NCBI RefSeq assembly: GCF_019175285.1
Contig: NC_056527.1
Location: 53,243,965-53,307,964, forward strand
Reading direction: 5' to 3'
DNA from: Sceloporus undulatus
Taxonomy: Eukaryota > Chordata > Lepidosauria > Squamata > Phrynosomatidae
DNA: 64,000 bases
This document shows, piece by piece, positions 1 through 9,600 of the stretch. Positions within the stretch are counted from its first letter, which is position 1, and each line of letters begins with the position of its first letter. The notes under the pieces are model-generated. The model was given only the letters and a program-made list of their open reading frames with translations. It did not search any database and was not told the DNA's origin. The translations under genes and the position numbers were made by a program.

Positions 1-504
1 TCTGGAAAGGTTCTCTTTGGCCCCTTTGTTGCTTCAGGCTTTGGGGCTTCCTGGCTGGGAGGGGAATGCACTGGATGACCCTTGGGGTCTCTTCCTAGGA
101 GCCTGTGACACTTGGCCTGGAAGAGGAGTGTCTTCTTCTCTGGGAGCGTTTCCATACTTTGAATGGGACAGTTTTCCCTTCTCCTTTTGGGAAGGGCTCT
201 CTGTCAAGCCCCTTTGGTTTGAATGGTGGTGCGCGCTCATGGGCGCCTGCTCCATTTTGTCCCCCTCCATTTGCCACTCACGCATAACTGAAGGGCATGA
301 ATCCCAAGTCTCCATTTTTAAAATTAGGATGTAACAAAAAAGGTCAAAGAGGTGACATAACTAGGGCTAAAAATTTAGAGCAAATTTTCAGGTCACTAAT
401 CATTTCTAAAAGAAAGGAGTTAACAATACTATTTAACTTATCTTTAAAGAGGGGAAGAAATGTTAATGGTTCTCTGTATAAAGCAGAATTCTTTGGAATT
501 CTTC
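1..504. other. Gene-free stretch, nothing recognised
   Basis: Moderately GC-rich sequence with short open frames on both strands that overlap each other; none resembles a known protein and no repeat family was recognised. Confidence 0.4.
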
Positions 505-656
505 CTGGACAGAAGGTTGAAATGGAGGACATGTCCTGGAAAAGGAAGAGCTCTGGTCACTCCCTGATAGACTAGCCTAAGTTGGAAACAACTTGAAGGT
601 ACGCAGCAAGAACTACAGATCTGCTCCTGGTTTAATGGTGACATCCTCTATTCCAC
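505..656 (+). repeat. SauriaSINE tail inside a duplicated unit, copy 1
   Basis: Contains the SINE 3' end (ttggaaacaacttgaaggta, 580-599). Bases outside the SINE on both sides recur at 1,343-1,545, so the SINE tail is part of a larger repeated unit. The SINE interior is missing here. Confidence 0.6.
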
Positions 657-1342
657 ACAATGGTTCTGGCTGCCTTCTCCTGTTGCATTCTGGGATTTGC
701 AGTTTAAAGGAAGGTCCTAGCGGCCATAGAATGGAGAAAAGCAGCGAGCTGCGGCTCAGAAGACTAGTGGGTGGGGCCAAGAGCGGTGACATGTAAATTT
801 TGGACCAATGAGATGGGAGTAGAGTCCTGAAGTCTTTCCTGGGCCCCAGGGCAGGCAGAGAGGGTTTGGGTGGGGGTCCGTGGAGAGGGCCGTGGGCGAA
901 GGGGGCTGCCAGGGCCGGAGGGGGAGCGGAGGTCGAGGCAGGCAGAGGGAGGGCAAGGATCCGGCCAAGGTCTCACTGTGACCTGGAAGGCCGTCCCAAG
1001 GAGAGGGGTCTCTGGCCAAAGAGGGAATTAAGCATCCTTTCTTGGGCTGCTTTATTCATGTTAATGGAGGACAACTGGGATGCAGTGATAACTAAAGCAT
1101 CAGGTGCAATTGTCTCACTTTCCCAGCCTTTTTGTATCTTGTTGTAACAAAAAGGCAGCCTCCTTTCTCTGTTGCATTCTTTTCCTCTTTAATGGAGCCT
1201 TGGGCAAAGCTGGACTTTGTAGCAGCTCTTCTCAAGCAAAGGAGAAAGGGGAGGGTGCCTCTGTGGATGATGGGTGCAACAGTCAGGAGGCCCTTAGGAA
1301 GACCTAGGGCTCGTTTCTACTTCCATTTAATGAACTGGAATA
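657..1342. other. Gene-free stretch between duplicated units
   Basis: GC-rich around 840-1,000, with no coding signal or recognised element. Confidence 0.35.
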
Positions 1343-1545
1343 ATTCCTGGACAGAAGGTTTAAATGGAGGACATGTCCTGGAAAAGGAGGGACTCTGGTC
1401 TCAGTCTCAGAGGATGGCAATGGCAAACCCCTCTGAAGAAACTTGCCAAGAAAGCCCCTTGATAGAGTAGCCTGAGTTGGAAACAACTTGAAGGTACACA
1501 ACAACAACAACAACTACAGCTCTGCTCCTGGTTTCATGGTGACCT
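1343..1545 (+). repeat. SauriaSINE 3' half inside a duplicated unit, copy 2
   Basis: Shares its left flank (ttcctggacagaaggtt) and right flank (ctgctcctggtttcatggtg-like) with 505-656 but retains more SINE body (ctcagaggatggcaatggca, cttgccaagaaagccccttg) and an (ACA)n tail. Confidence 0.65.
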
Positions 1546-1570
1546 CCACTTTAAACCATCACAAACCAGT

Positions 1571-1698
1571 CACCCTCAGAGGAAGGCAATGGCAAACCTC
1601 CTCTGAAGAAATATGGCCAAGACAGGGTTGCCTTAGGCTTGCCATAAACCACAAACAACTTGAAGGCACAGAACAACAACAGCAACAACAAGCCCACT
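1571..1698 (+). repeat. SauriaSINE 3' half
   Basis: BovB-like tail region: ggaaggcaatggcaaacctc, then caacttgaaggcacagaaca and a CAA-rich end. The tRNA-related head is absent. Confidence 0.7.
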
Positions 1699-1734
1699 AA
1701 GTAACACTTGTTCAACAACTCTGCAGAAACGCTG

Positions 1735-2015
1735 CTGCTGTTGTAGTGTGCTTTCAAGTCATGATTTCTGACTGAGGGCAACCCTCAGACAGACTTATCC
1801 TGGGGCTTTCTTCAGAGGAGGTTTGCCAGTCTCTCTCTGATGCGAAGTCGGAGGTTTTCATGGCCGGCATCCATAGCTTTCTGTGGGTTTTTCGGGCTTT
1901 GTGGCCCTGTCTAGAAGAGGCTGAGAGCATGGGACTTGCCCAGGGTCACCAGTGGGTTTCCTGGCGGAGCGGAGACTCGAACCCTGGTCAGAAAGGTCAG
2001 AAGGCAGGGCAAAAT
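1735..2015 (-). repeat. SauriaSINE interrupted by a Penelope-like end fragment
   Basis: The SINE tail (gtgtgctttcaagtcatgat) starts near 1,746. The SINE is broken at about 1,849-1,918 by a piece (ttttcatggccggcatccat) of the same repeat seen at 3,226-3,548 and 10,828-11,312, then resumes with gcatgggacttgcccagggt and a B-box-like gactcgaaccctggt. Confidence 0.6.
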
Positions 2016-2109
2016 GGCCCAATGTTAGTTTAGGCCAGTTATTGTCAAGAAGGTGGTACTGAGGCATTTATACTGCTGCTATCCTTGACCCATTTCCCTG
2101 GCAGTATGC

Positions 2110-2790
2110 TCCTTTGTTCATTATTAATTGTTTATATTTTATTTATAAATATATAATTGTAATTTTAGTATCAGGAGGGAGGTTAGGGAAGGGGCTAATG
2201 TTGAATTTCATTGTATTCTCTATGTATTTTTATTGCTGTAACAACCCACCCGGATTCCTTGGGATTGGGCGGGCTACAAATAAATCATTTATTATTATAA
2301 ACCATATACAGTATTTCTATTATTTCTTTATATTATTTATTATATAATTATAATAAAGAATAATTATTATATTATATTAATAAATTATTATTAATTTAAT
2401 AATTATTATCTATTTATTATTGGTATATATTATTATATATATCTTATTATCTGTTATCTAATTATTAATTAATTAAGTTTATTATCCCCTCTGTTGTGAA
2501 CCGCTCAGAGTCCCAGTGATTGGATGGTATATAAATAAATGCTTTTAATAATAAATAATAATAACAACAATAAATTATTATTAATTATAAATTATGCATT
2601 ATATTTTATGTTTATAATTTTAAATTATATTTTATATTTATAATTATAGTTTTAATTATAGCTATAATTTATAATTATAAATATAAATTATAATGTATGA
2701 TTATAAATATAAAATATCATTCATAATTATAATTTATAATTATAAATTATTTATTATTATATTTATATTTATTTATTTCCCACCTTCTTC
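2110..2790 (+). repeat. LINE 3' tails (CR1/L2-type) with expanded AT microsatellite
   Basis: Two short LINE ends (attgggcgggctacaaataa near 2,262-2,282 and ggatggtatataaataaatg near 2,522-2,541) each run into TTA/TAA-rich tracts. Apart from these it is almost pure A and T and has no coding content. Confidence 0.6.
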
Positions 2791-3024
2791 CCAGTACAGA
2801 GACTCAAGGTGGCTTCCAAAACTAAAGCAGTCCAAGTTCAAATACTGTACTATAAAAAATGCAAAATACCAGCTTAGAAACACAAACAATCCAGACAATT
2901 AAAAACACTGCCTTTGGGGGATAAAATCCCCTTTTGGGGATAAAATCCCCAGAGTCTCTCCAGCCATCATGGTGGAAGAGGCAGTTGTAGTCCAAAAATA
3001 ATGCTTTCCAAATTGACTGCCGCA

Positions 3025-3225
3025 GTTGTTGTTTGCTTTCAAGTCGTTTCCGACCCGGAGGCAACCCTATCATGGGTTTTCTTGGCCAAATTTCTTCAGT
3101 GGTGGTTTGGTTGTTGTTTTGCCTTTGCCCTCCTTTGAGGCTGAGAGAGTGTGACTTGCCCAGTGGATTTCCATGGTTGAGCAGGGATTCGAACCCTGGT
3201 CTCCACTGCCCCAGTCCAACATTCA
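3025..3225 (-). repeat. SauriaSINE, larger part (split by Penelope-like insertion)
   Basis: Reverse-oriented SINE: tttgctttcaagtcgtttcc tail, gagtgtgacttgcccagtgg middle, ggattcgaaccctggtctcc B-box region. It stops in ccagtccaacattca and resumes at 3,549 after the insertion at 3,226-3,548. Confidence 0.8.
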
Positions 3226-3548
3226 GTCCAGGATTTTCACGGCTGGAATCCATAGTTTTTTGTGGGTTTTTTCGGTTATGAAGCTGTGTTCTAGAACAAA
3301 TTTTTTCTGACGTTTCGCCAACAGCTGTGACTGACTGGCATCTTCAGAGAATGTCTGTATGGAAGAGAGTGTGGTATATATACTGTTAGTTGGTGGGGTA
3401 TATATACACCATCAATATATATGTACCCCATTCTTTTCCATGCCAGCATTCTCTGAAGATGCCAATCACAAATACTGGTGAATTGTCAGGAATAAACTCT
3501 TCCAGAACATGGCCACAAAAACCCGAAAAAACCCACAAAAAACTACCA
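3226..3548. mobile_element. Penelope-like inverted-repeat end (fossil) inserted in a SINE
   Basis: Two facing copies of one end sequence (about 3,229-3,360 minus and 3,436-3,548 plus) around a short AT-rich middle. Flanked by an imperfect 14-bp target duplication (3,212-3,225 and 3,549-3,562, 12 of 14 identical). The family is assigned from recalled similarity of these ends to vertebrate Penelope-like elements. It carries the best hammerhead-like motif of the window (3,305-3,352). Confidence 0.6.
3305..3352 (-). ncRNA. Hammerhead-ribozyme-like motif
   Basis: Minus strand: TTCT, then core CTGAAGA (3347-3341), a hairpin closed by GCCA/TGGC, then GAAA, the self-complementary ACGT, C and AGAA. 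The core fits CUGANGA...GAA, stem I is TTCT/AGAA, and stem III could form between two copies through ACGT. One extra base sits between the core and stem II. Hammerheads are known in Penelope-like ends; activity here is not shown. Confidence 0.5.
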
Positions 3549-3590
3549 CAGTCCGACAATCAAACCACTATACCAGGCTGGTGCTTAACC
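3549..3590 (-). repeat. SauriaSINE, tRNA-related head (rest of the split copy)
   Basis: caatcaaaccactataccag-like sequence is the A-box end of the SINE begun at 3,025. Confidence 0.65.
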
Positions 3591-3631
3591 GCCTTCAATC
3601 CAACATCAACTTGAATGAGAGTCCTCTCCAA

Positions 3632-3785
3632 GGCTATATCCGCAGCACAGAACTAATCCATTTGACACCACTTTAACTGCTATGACTCAGTACTATGGAA
3701 TTCTGGGAGCTGTACAATTCCTAGAATTCCATAGCCATGACCCATGGCAGTAAAAGTTATGTCAAATCAGAATAATTTTGCATTG
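3632..3785. repeat. Palindromic MITE, family B (decayed copy)
   Basis: Two facing arms (tttgacaccactttaactgc / ccatggcagtaaaagttatg) of the family also present at 4,817, 8,328, 14,803 and 58,526. Confidence 0.6.
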
Positions 3786-3894
3786 TCCCCCTAATCTTAA
3801 GTGCCCTGCTCAAGTCTTGCAGAATCCTACATTGGTTCTATCCATCTGGAATGTGGTCTTCCTCTTTTCCTACTCACTTCTACTTTCCCAATAA

Positions 3895-4095
3895 CAAATA
3901 GCAAGTACGTTTCTATACTGCTTATCAGTGAACTATCACTCCTTAAGCATTTTACAATATGTAAGGCAATTGTGCCCAACAAGCTGGGTACTCATGTTAC
4001 CAACCTACGAAAGGATGGAAGGCTGAGTGGACCTTGGAGCCCTCATCTAGGATCAAACTTACAGCACTGTGGCTGCAGTAGTGACATTTAACCAG
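3895..4095. repeat. SINE-like interspersed repeat, unclassified
   Basis: Contains caacaagctgggtactcatg and a possible B box (aggatcaaacttacag). This pattern is familiar from reptile genomes but not assigned to a named family here. Confidence 0.35.
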
Positions 4096-4107
4096 GGCTC
4101 CTTCATT

Positions 4108-4816
4108 CATTATTGTATTTTCTAGTGACTCAAGTCTCTTCATTATGTGGTCAAAGTACAACAGTCTCAGTTCAGCAATCTTGGCTCCTAGGCAGAGTTC
4201 AGTTTGATTTATTCTAGGACCTATTTATTTGTCTTTTCGGCAGATCTGTTGATCTCTTCTCCAGCATCACATTTCAGATGAGTAGATTCTTTTCCTGTCA
4301 GTCTTCTTCCCTCCCCAGCTCTCACAACCATACATAGCAGTGAGAAATACGATGGCACGGACAATTCTAAATCTAACATTCAGCAATATAGCTTTACATT
4401 TGAGGATCTTGTCCAGGGGTAGGCAATCTTTTTGAGCCGGGGACCGGGTTGCTGTCCCTCAGACAACTGGGGGGCTGAAGCAAAAAAAATAAATAATTAA
4501 ATAATTTTTTAAAAAATTAAATATATAAATAAACCAGGACAAATGTAGGACAAAATTTTCAAATGGAAGACACTTTTTTAAAAAAAATGGAGGACATGCA
4601 AAAAAATTTGCTGATTTTTTTAAAAATGTTAATATAAATGCATGTTTCTCAGGCTTCAATAGACAATTGCCCCCTCAAAGGCCCCGGCGGCAATCGGCGG
4701 CAGGACTGGGCTGGGGCCGGTCCCAAGGCCTCGCTGGGCCGCATCCGGCCCGCGGGCCACAGGTTGCCTACCCCTGATCTTGTCTATTTCCTTCATTGCT
4801 GCCCTTCCAAATTCTA
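4108..4816 (-). mobile_element. RTE/BovB-like LINE fragment, split by a hAT element
   Basis: Reverse strand reads like the C-terminal part of the BovB reverse transcriptase reading frame, with a recognisable GCES motif near 4,320 and AMKEIDKI at 4,777-4,812. The two halves are collinear across the hAT insertion at 4,414-4,776. Non-functional fragment. Confidence 0.65.
4414..4776. mobile_element. Nonautonomous hAT element with 8-bp target duplication
   Basis: 363 bp with terminal inverted repeats caggggtaggcaa / ttgcctacccctg and a perfect 8-bp duplication atcttgtc at 4,406-4,413 and 4,777-4,784. The interior is A/T-rich at left and GC-rich at right (cggcccgcgggccac) and has no transposase frame. 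TIR and TSD length fit the hAT superfamily. Confidence 0.9.
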
Positions 4817-5002
4817 GGATGTATCCACATTGCAGAAATATTGCAGTTTGGCACCAAGATGGAAATATGTGTTTTGTGGTTTTGTGAGCTATTTAGTCAT
4901 CTCTGTCAGAAGGCTCTGGTGCCCCACAAAGCTACAAATAGCACTGAGCCATGGAAGTTAAACTGGTATCAAACTGCTTTATTTCTGTAGTGTGGCAGCA
5001 GC
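4817..5002. repeat. Palindromic MITE, family B
   Basis: Arms tccacattgcagaaatattg and tttatttctgtagtgtggca face each other around a central segment. It directly abuts the BovB fragment on its left. Confidence 0.7.
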
Positions 5003-5119
5003 CCTACCTGATTTCTTGACTGGGGGCAAGAATGACTGTGCAGGTGGGAAGATTGGCAGAGGAAATTCATAGAAGAGAGTTCTTTCATGAAGCTATGCTG
5101 GTTGTTGGATGTTATTGTA

Positions 5120-5215
5120 CAGTGGGCCCTTGGTATCCGCTCTGGTTTGGTTCCAGTACCCCTCTACAGAGACCAAAATCTATAAATGTTCAAGTCCCAT
5201 TAAATACAGTGGCAT
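5120..5215 (+). mobile_element. Pogo/mariner-like MITE end
   Basis: Starts cagtgggcccttggtatccg right after a TA dinucleotide (5,118-5,119), followed by ggtttggttccagtacccct and aaatctataaatgttcaagt. Resembles Tigger/pogo-type ends; a related end lies at 45,026-45,107 in the opposite orientation. Confidence 0.55.
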
Positions 5216-5401
5216 AGTAAAATGGTGTCCTTTATATAATCTGGCAAGGCTTCTGTCAGACTGTGATCGTATATTACACATAAAATAGCCTTATTTGCTA
5301 AGGCTACTAAAAGCATTTGTGCAAATTATTTGAAGAACATTGCTATAGACAGTGCAGGAGAGTCACTAATCTGATTTTTTATATGGGTATGTATGTATTA
5401 T

Positions 5402-5612
5402 TTTATTGAATTTGTAATGGATTTTAGTCAAATACATTAAGTGACTGATTCTTGACTGCAGTCTCCATTCTGATTAATGACTGAACCAAGGCATGGTAAA
5501 TTTTGAACTATTTAAGTGTCTTCATTGTCTGCTTTAAAGTTATATAAATCATCTCTGCCCATTACTTTTGTTTTCTTAATGTTGAACAGTAAACCTGCCG
5601 TTGCACTTTATT
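5402..5612 (-). terminator. ENTPD3: Candidate ENTPD3 polyadenylation signals
   Basis: AATAAA occurs on the minus strand at 5612-5607 and 5407-5402, both in a BovB-derived stretch, about 0.85-1.05 kb past the stop. A further AATAAA at 6465-6460 overlaps the stop codon. Which is used cannot be told from sequence. Confidence 0.25.
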
Positions 5613-5900
5613 CCGTGATTTTCTTCCATAATTGTTCCAGGTCTTAGCTATTTTCTTCTAGTAGTATGATATCATCTGTGTATCTTAAATAAACATTGTT
5701 GATGTTCTTTCCTCCAATTTTTACGTGCCTTCTTCTGAGTCTAATCCTGCTCTTCCACCTCTGAGTCTATGATTCTATGTATGATGTGTTCAATGTTTAA
5801 GTCAAACAGATAGGTGTGATAAATACTCTGGTTTCTCTTCACACTGTATAAATCTTTCACCTCTTAATAAAATGCAGTCTTGTCCAACCCACTGCCAATT
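5440..5900 (-). mobile_element. RTE/BovB-like LINE fragment
   Basis: Reverse strand resembles the reverse-transcriptase core region seen at 59,600-59,900, including an RYxDD-type box near 5,670 and a CSQE-type segment near 5,460. It lies 0.5 kb past the ENTPD3 stop codon. Confidence 0.6.
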
Positions 5901-6460
5901 GGAAACCATTTCATTTCTCTGATTTCATCCAGACAGATGAAGGCCAGGCACTCTGACCTCTGAAGATCTGCCCATGAACATGTTTCCTTTCTAGGATTAT
6001 ACAATTTGGCTATGCTCAGCAAAACAAGCTGCTATTGTACCCATAGAGGTCCACTGCAACTTCTGGGATTGCAGTTTAGCTGGAGGGCCGTAATTGTCCA
6101 TATCTGCTCTACAAAAACAACCAAAATCAAAAATTATCACTATTTTTTTATAGAAGACATAAGGTACTGGAGAGCAGGGGTTATACAACTATCCAGCTGT
6201 TGTTTGACCATAAGATCCACCAGCCCTAGCCAGCCTGATTTCCACCCTAACTTAGGCATTTAGAATGACAGGCCTTATTGTGCAGTTATTTTCCAGGCTC
6301 TTGCTTTTTCTCTCTCTTTTAAAATGCTTGGCTGATTAAACAATTCTTTTACTTGTAAATTAAACTGAGTACAAATTCTAGGGAAAAGATGGGATTTAAA
6401 TAGAGGAGATTGTGTTATTAAAATATATATACAAGTCCAGATCTCCCCAATGAAACTGGT
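5901..6460 (-). other. ENTPD3: Probable start of ENTPD3 3' UTR
   Basis: Sequence directly after the stop codon, without coding signal or a recognised repeat. Its UTR status is inferred from position only. Confidence 0.4.
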
Positions 6461-6691
6461 TTATTCTGCAAATACATGTTCAACATGACAGGCATTCTTT
6501 TGCATGCGTGACACAACACACGAATACACAAGGAAGATTAGACACAACAATGCCACTGCTGTGAAGAAGAGAAGCAGTCCAGCAAACAGAGAGGGATTCA
6601 TAGGGAACCAGATCCTATTGCTCTCTGCAGGAATCATGTTGGTGAGGCTAAGCATGTAGCCTAGTGACCAGGCTATGCTGCTGTTACCAAC
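6461..6691 (-). CDS. ENTPD3: ENTPD3 coding exon 10 (ACR5, C-terminal membrane segment, stop)
   Basis: 231 nt, residues 451-526 and TAA. It encodes [18 protein letters not shown], the fifth apyrase conserved region, then IPAE, a hydrophobic helix (about 485-510) and a short cytosolic tail ending HVEHVFAE. Acceptor ATTTTAG. The tail is slightly shorter than recalled human ENTPD3. Confidence 0.96.
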   Translation of the reverse strand, partial: VGNSSIAWSLGYMLSLTNMIPAESNRIWFPMNPSLFAGLLLFFTAVALLCLIFLVYSCVVSRMQKNACHVEHVFAE

Positions 6692-9600
6692 CTAAAATAC
6701 AGAAAAAGATCATTATATATCTCCATAAGCAACCATTAAAACATATGACATTTTCAGACAATAGGAAAAAGTATATATACTGTAGTACTGCTTTCCCCAA
6801 TTCACATATTTGTTCAATGGGATGTGCCAGCAGTAGTATAGCTACTTGCTGCTTTTAAAAAAGAAATGGTTATCTCTTACATCAGTGATGGGGAATGTGT
6901 GATGTTGTTGGGCTGCAGCTCCCATGATCCCTCATCACTGGCTATGTTGGTTAGTGATGATGGGAGTTGCAGTCTAACAATATGCACAGTCTCCACTTCT
7001 GTGGTGTTATAAGCCTGCACACAAGGCTGGTTCTTACATTCTCCCTCTCTCCTTTCTTTTTCTTTTGTATACACAAGGAAAGCTGACTGAAAGCTTTCAA
7101 ACTAGGACTTCTAATTCCTTGTTACATTAGAACTCAGAAAACTATACATTTTTTGTAACTATGTTTATTGAGAAACACATCTGTCCTAATGTTTTGCCCA
7201 AAACACATCAGTGCTCTTTATGTACTTGCAGTCCTTGTTCAAGCTTTTAATCAGTGCACTACTTAAGGCAAGTTCTGATGTTACCTTCCTGCCATAGAAC
7301 CCTATGTAGCACTATGAATCTTACAACAGATAGACAGGACTATAGTGCAGTTTCCTTCTCATGCCAGCATTGTTCTTCCTGGAACAAGGGCAAGATGTAT
7401 TAGGAAGAAGTTGTGTAACGAATGACTTTGCTGCGAGCTGATATAACTTTCATATATCAGAAGGGGACTACACTGAAGGGTTTCCTGTGTCATGAAAATA
7501 ACACCTGAATGGGTTCTTAGGTACTTTCAATGTTACAGTGAAAACTCAAAATGACATCCCTCTGGGTTATTATTTAAAATGATCCATAAAGAGAAGCTAG
7601 AGGCAAACAAATGGCATTTTGCACCTGCAACGTTTAGTGACTGCCTCCCATAATTTCATGGTCTAGACCTCCTGCAGAATATTTGATGGTGTCAGAGACT
7701 AAAAATCCAAATGGCAATTGCACATTAATTAACATGGGGTCACAGGTGAAAAAGAATTTCTGGTTCAGTCACCATTAAAATGAATAGGAGTTGTGCAAGA
7801 ATCCCAGAGTTGTAACCGGGCATTGCTTCAAGCTAAACATCTTCATTTATAATAGAATCAACCTTGTCCTCAATTTATTTATTGCAACTCTAAAAAAGTA
7901 GCTTTAACTCTGGATTTCCTAGAATTAAGATCTCTTGATTTTTCAAGACTTCTTTTACAAGATGGAAGGGATTAAACTTACTTCCTTCTGAAAGTGTATC
8001 AGAGGCCAATTCTCTGCATTGAACTTATACCCGTGTATAAGTAGGTGGTAGATGTAGTTTGCTGAAAAGCAGTACGATCTTGCGTATGTTTCATCAAATT
8101 TGGGTAACATAAATGGAATCTGTAAAAACAAAAACAATTCAGGATTCAACAATTCCTACAGTATTCAGTATTCAGAACCAATTCAATATTTATTTTTACC
8201 CTGCTCTTCCACTGTAATCAGAACGACTGAGACATTTCATAAAATTCTTTCTAGAAATCCCAAGGCAAGATGCTTGGTGCACACTTAAGTCTGGAAGTTC
8301 AAAAATATCTCAAGGAAAAGAAATATAGACTGCACCTGCACTGCAAAATTAATGCAGCTTGACACTGCTTTAACTGCCATGACTCAATGCTATGGAATCT
8401 TGGGTTTTGTGGGGCACCAGATCTCATTGACAGAGAAGGTTAAATGGCTTACAGAACTACACATCCCAGAATTTTATAGCATTGAGCCATGTGGTGTCAA
8501 ACTGTACTATTCTGCAGTGCAGATGGAGGCAATAGAGAGCCAGTATGGTGTTTAATTGTTGGACTAGAACACTGAGAGACCAGGATTCAAATTTCCACTC
8601 AGCCATAGGAATGCACCAGATGAGCTTGAGCAAGTCACATTCTCTCAGCTTCAGAGAAAGGCAATGGCAAACCCACTCTGAACAAATTCTGCCAAGAAAA
8701 GTCTGTGACAGGTTCACCTCTTAAGTCTGAAATTACTTGAAAGCACACAAGAAGAAGAAAATTAGTATAGAAATGTGTTTGAAAGCAACTGTGCCATCAA
8801 TTTCCAGGTTTCAGAAAGACATTCCAGAGAAAACAAGTTTGCCAAAGCAGGGCACAACATGTTTTAAAATGAAGTTAGTTGTGTTGACCATAAGAAAAAC
8901 TTTAAAATCCATATTAATGTAATACCTTAATTAGACCGACCCACAAAACATTGTATGCAGTCTTTCAAAATCCCTTCATCAGACGACAGGTTATAAAAAG
9001 ATGGCGGGGGGGGGGGGTGAGGAGGCTGAATTCAAGTGAAGTCAATGGTTTTGCATAGTCTCTACCTTGAATTTAAATGACTGGAGAGAGGACATTCAAA
9101 TAGGGTTCTAGCAAGTGAAGTGATAACTTTAGGTTTCAAACTAGCTCTTGGAAGAGTTAGTATATTCTGGACAAAAACCAACTCTCAGAATCTGTGAGCC
9201 AGCATTGCTATTTTTCCAAGCTTAGCATTTAACTGGATGAAGCCCATGAAGAAAAGTTTTATTCTTCATTTTTGATAATATCAGCTAAAAACTCGAATTC
9301 TTTCCATTGTGGGTTAAGTATCTTTAGCAATCTTTAGTACAGAGTATAATATTGAATCTTCTGTTTTTAATGGTATACGTAAAAGATGCAGCCCACCCAG
9401 TGGTAAGCATTATGTCCTGTTGACTTCAGTAAGCACTTTGAACTTTGGCTGGTTCATGACTGGCAAAATGAAACAGCTTAGTACCACAGGATTTCTGTGA
9501 GCGTGATCTCTTGCTTTTCATAGGCCTCATTCCCACTATTCTTTAAACCGGATCGTACTGAATCACAAGCCGGTTGAAATGAGCATGGTTCCCACTTAAT

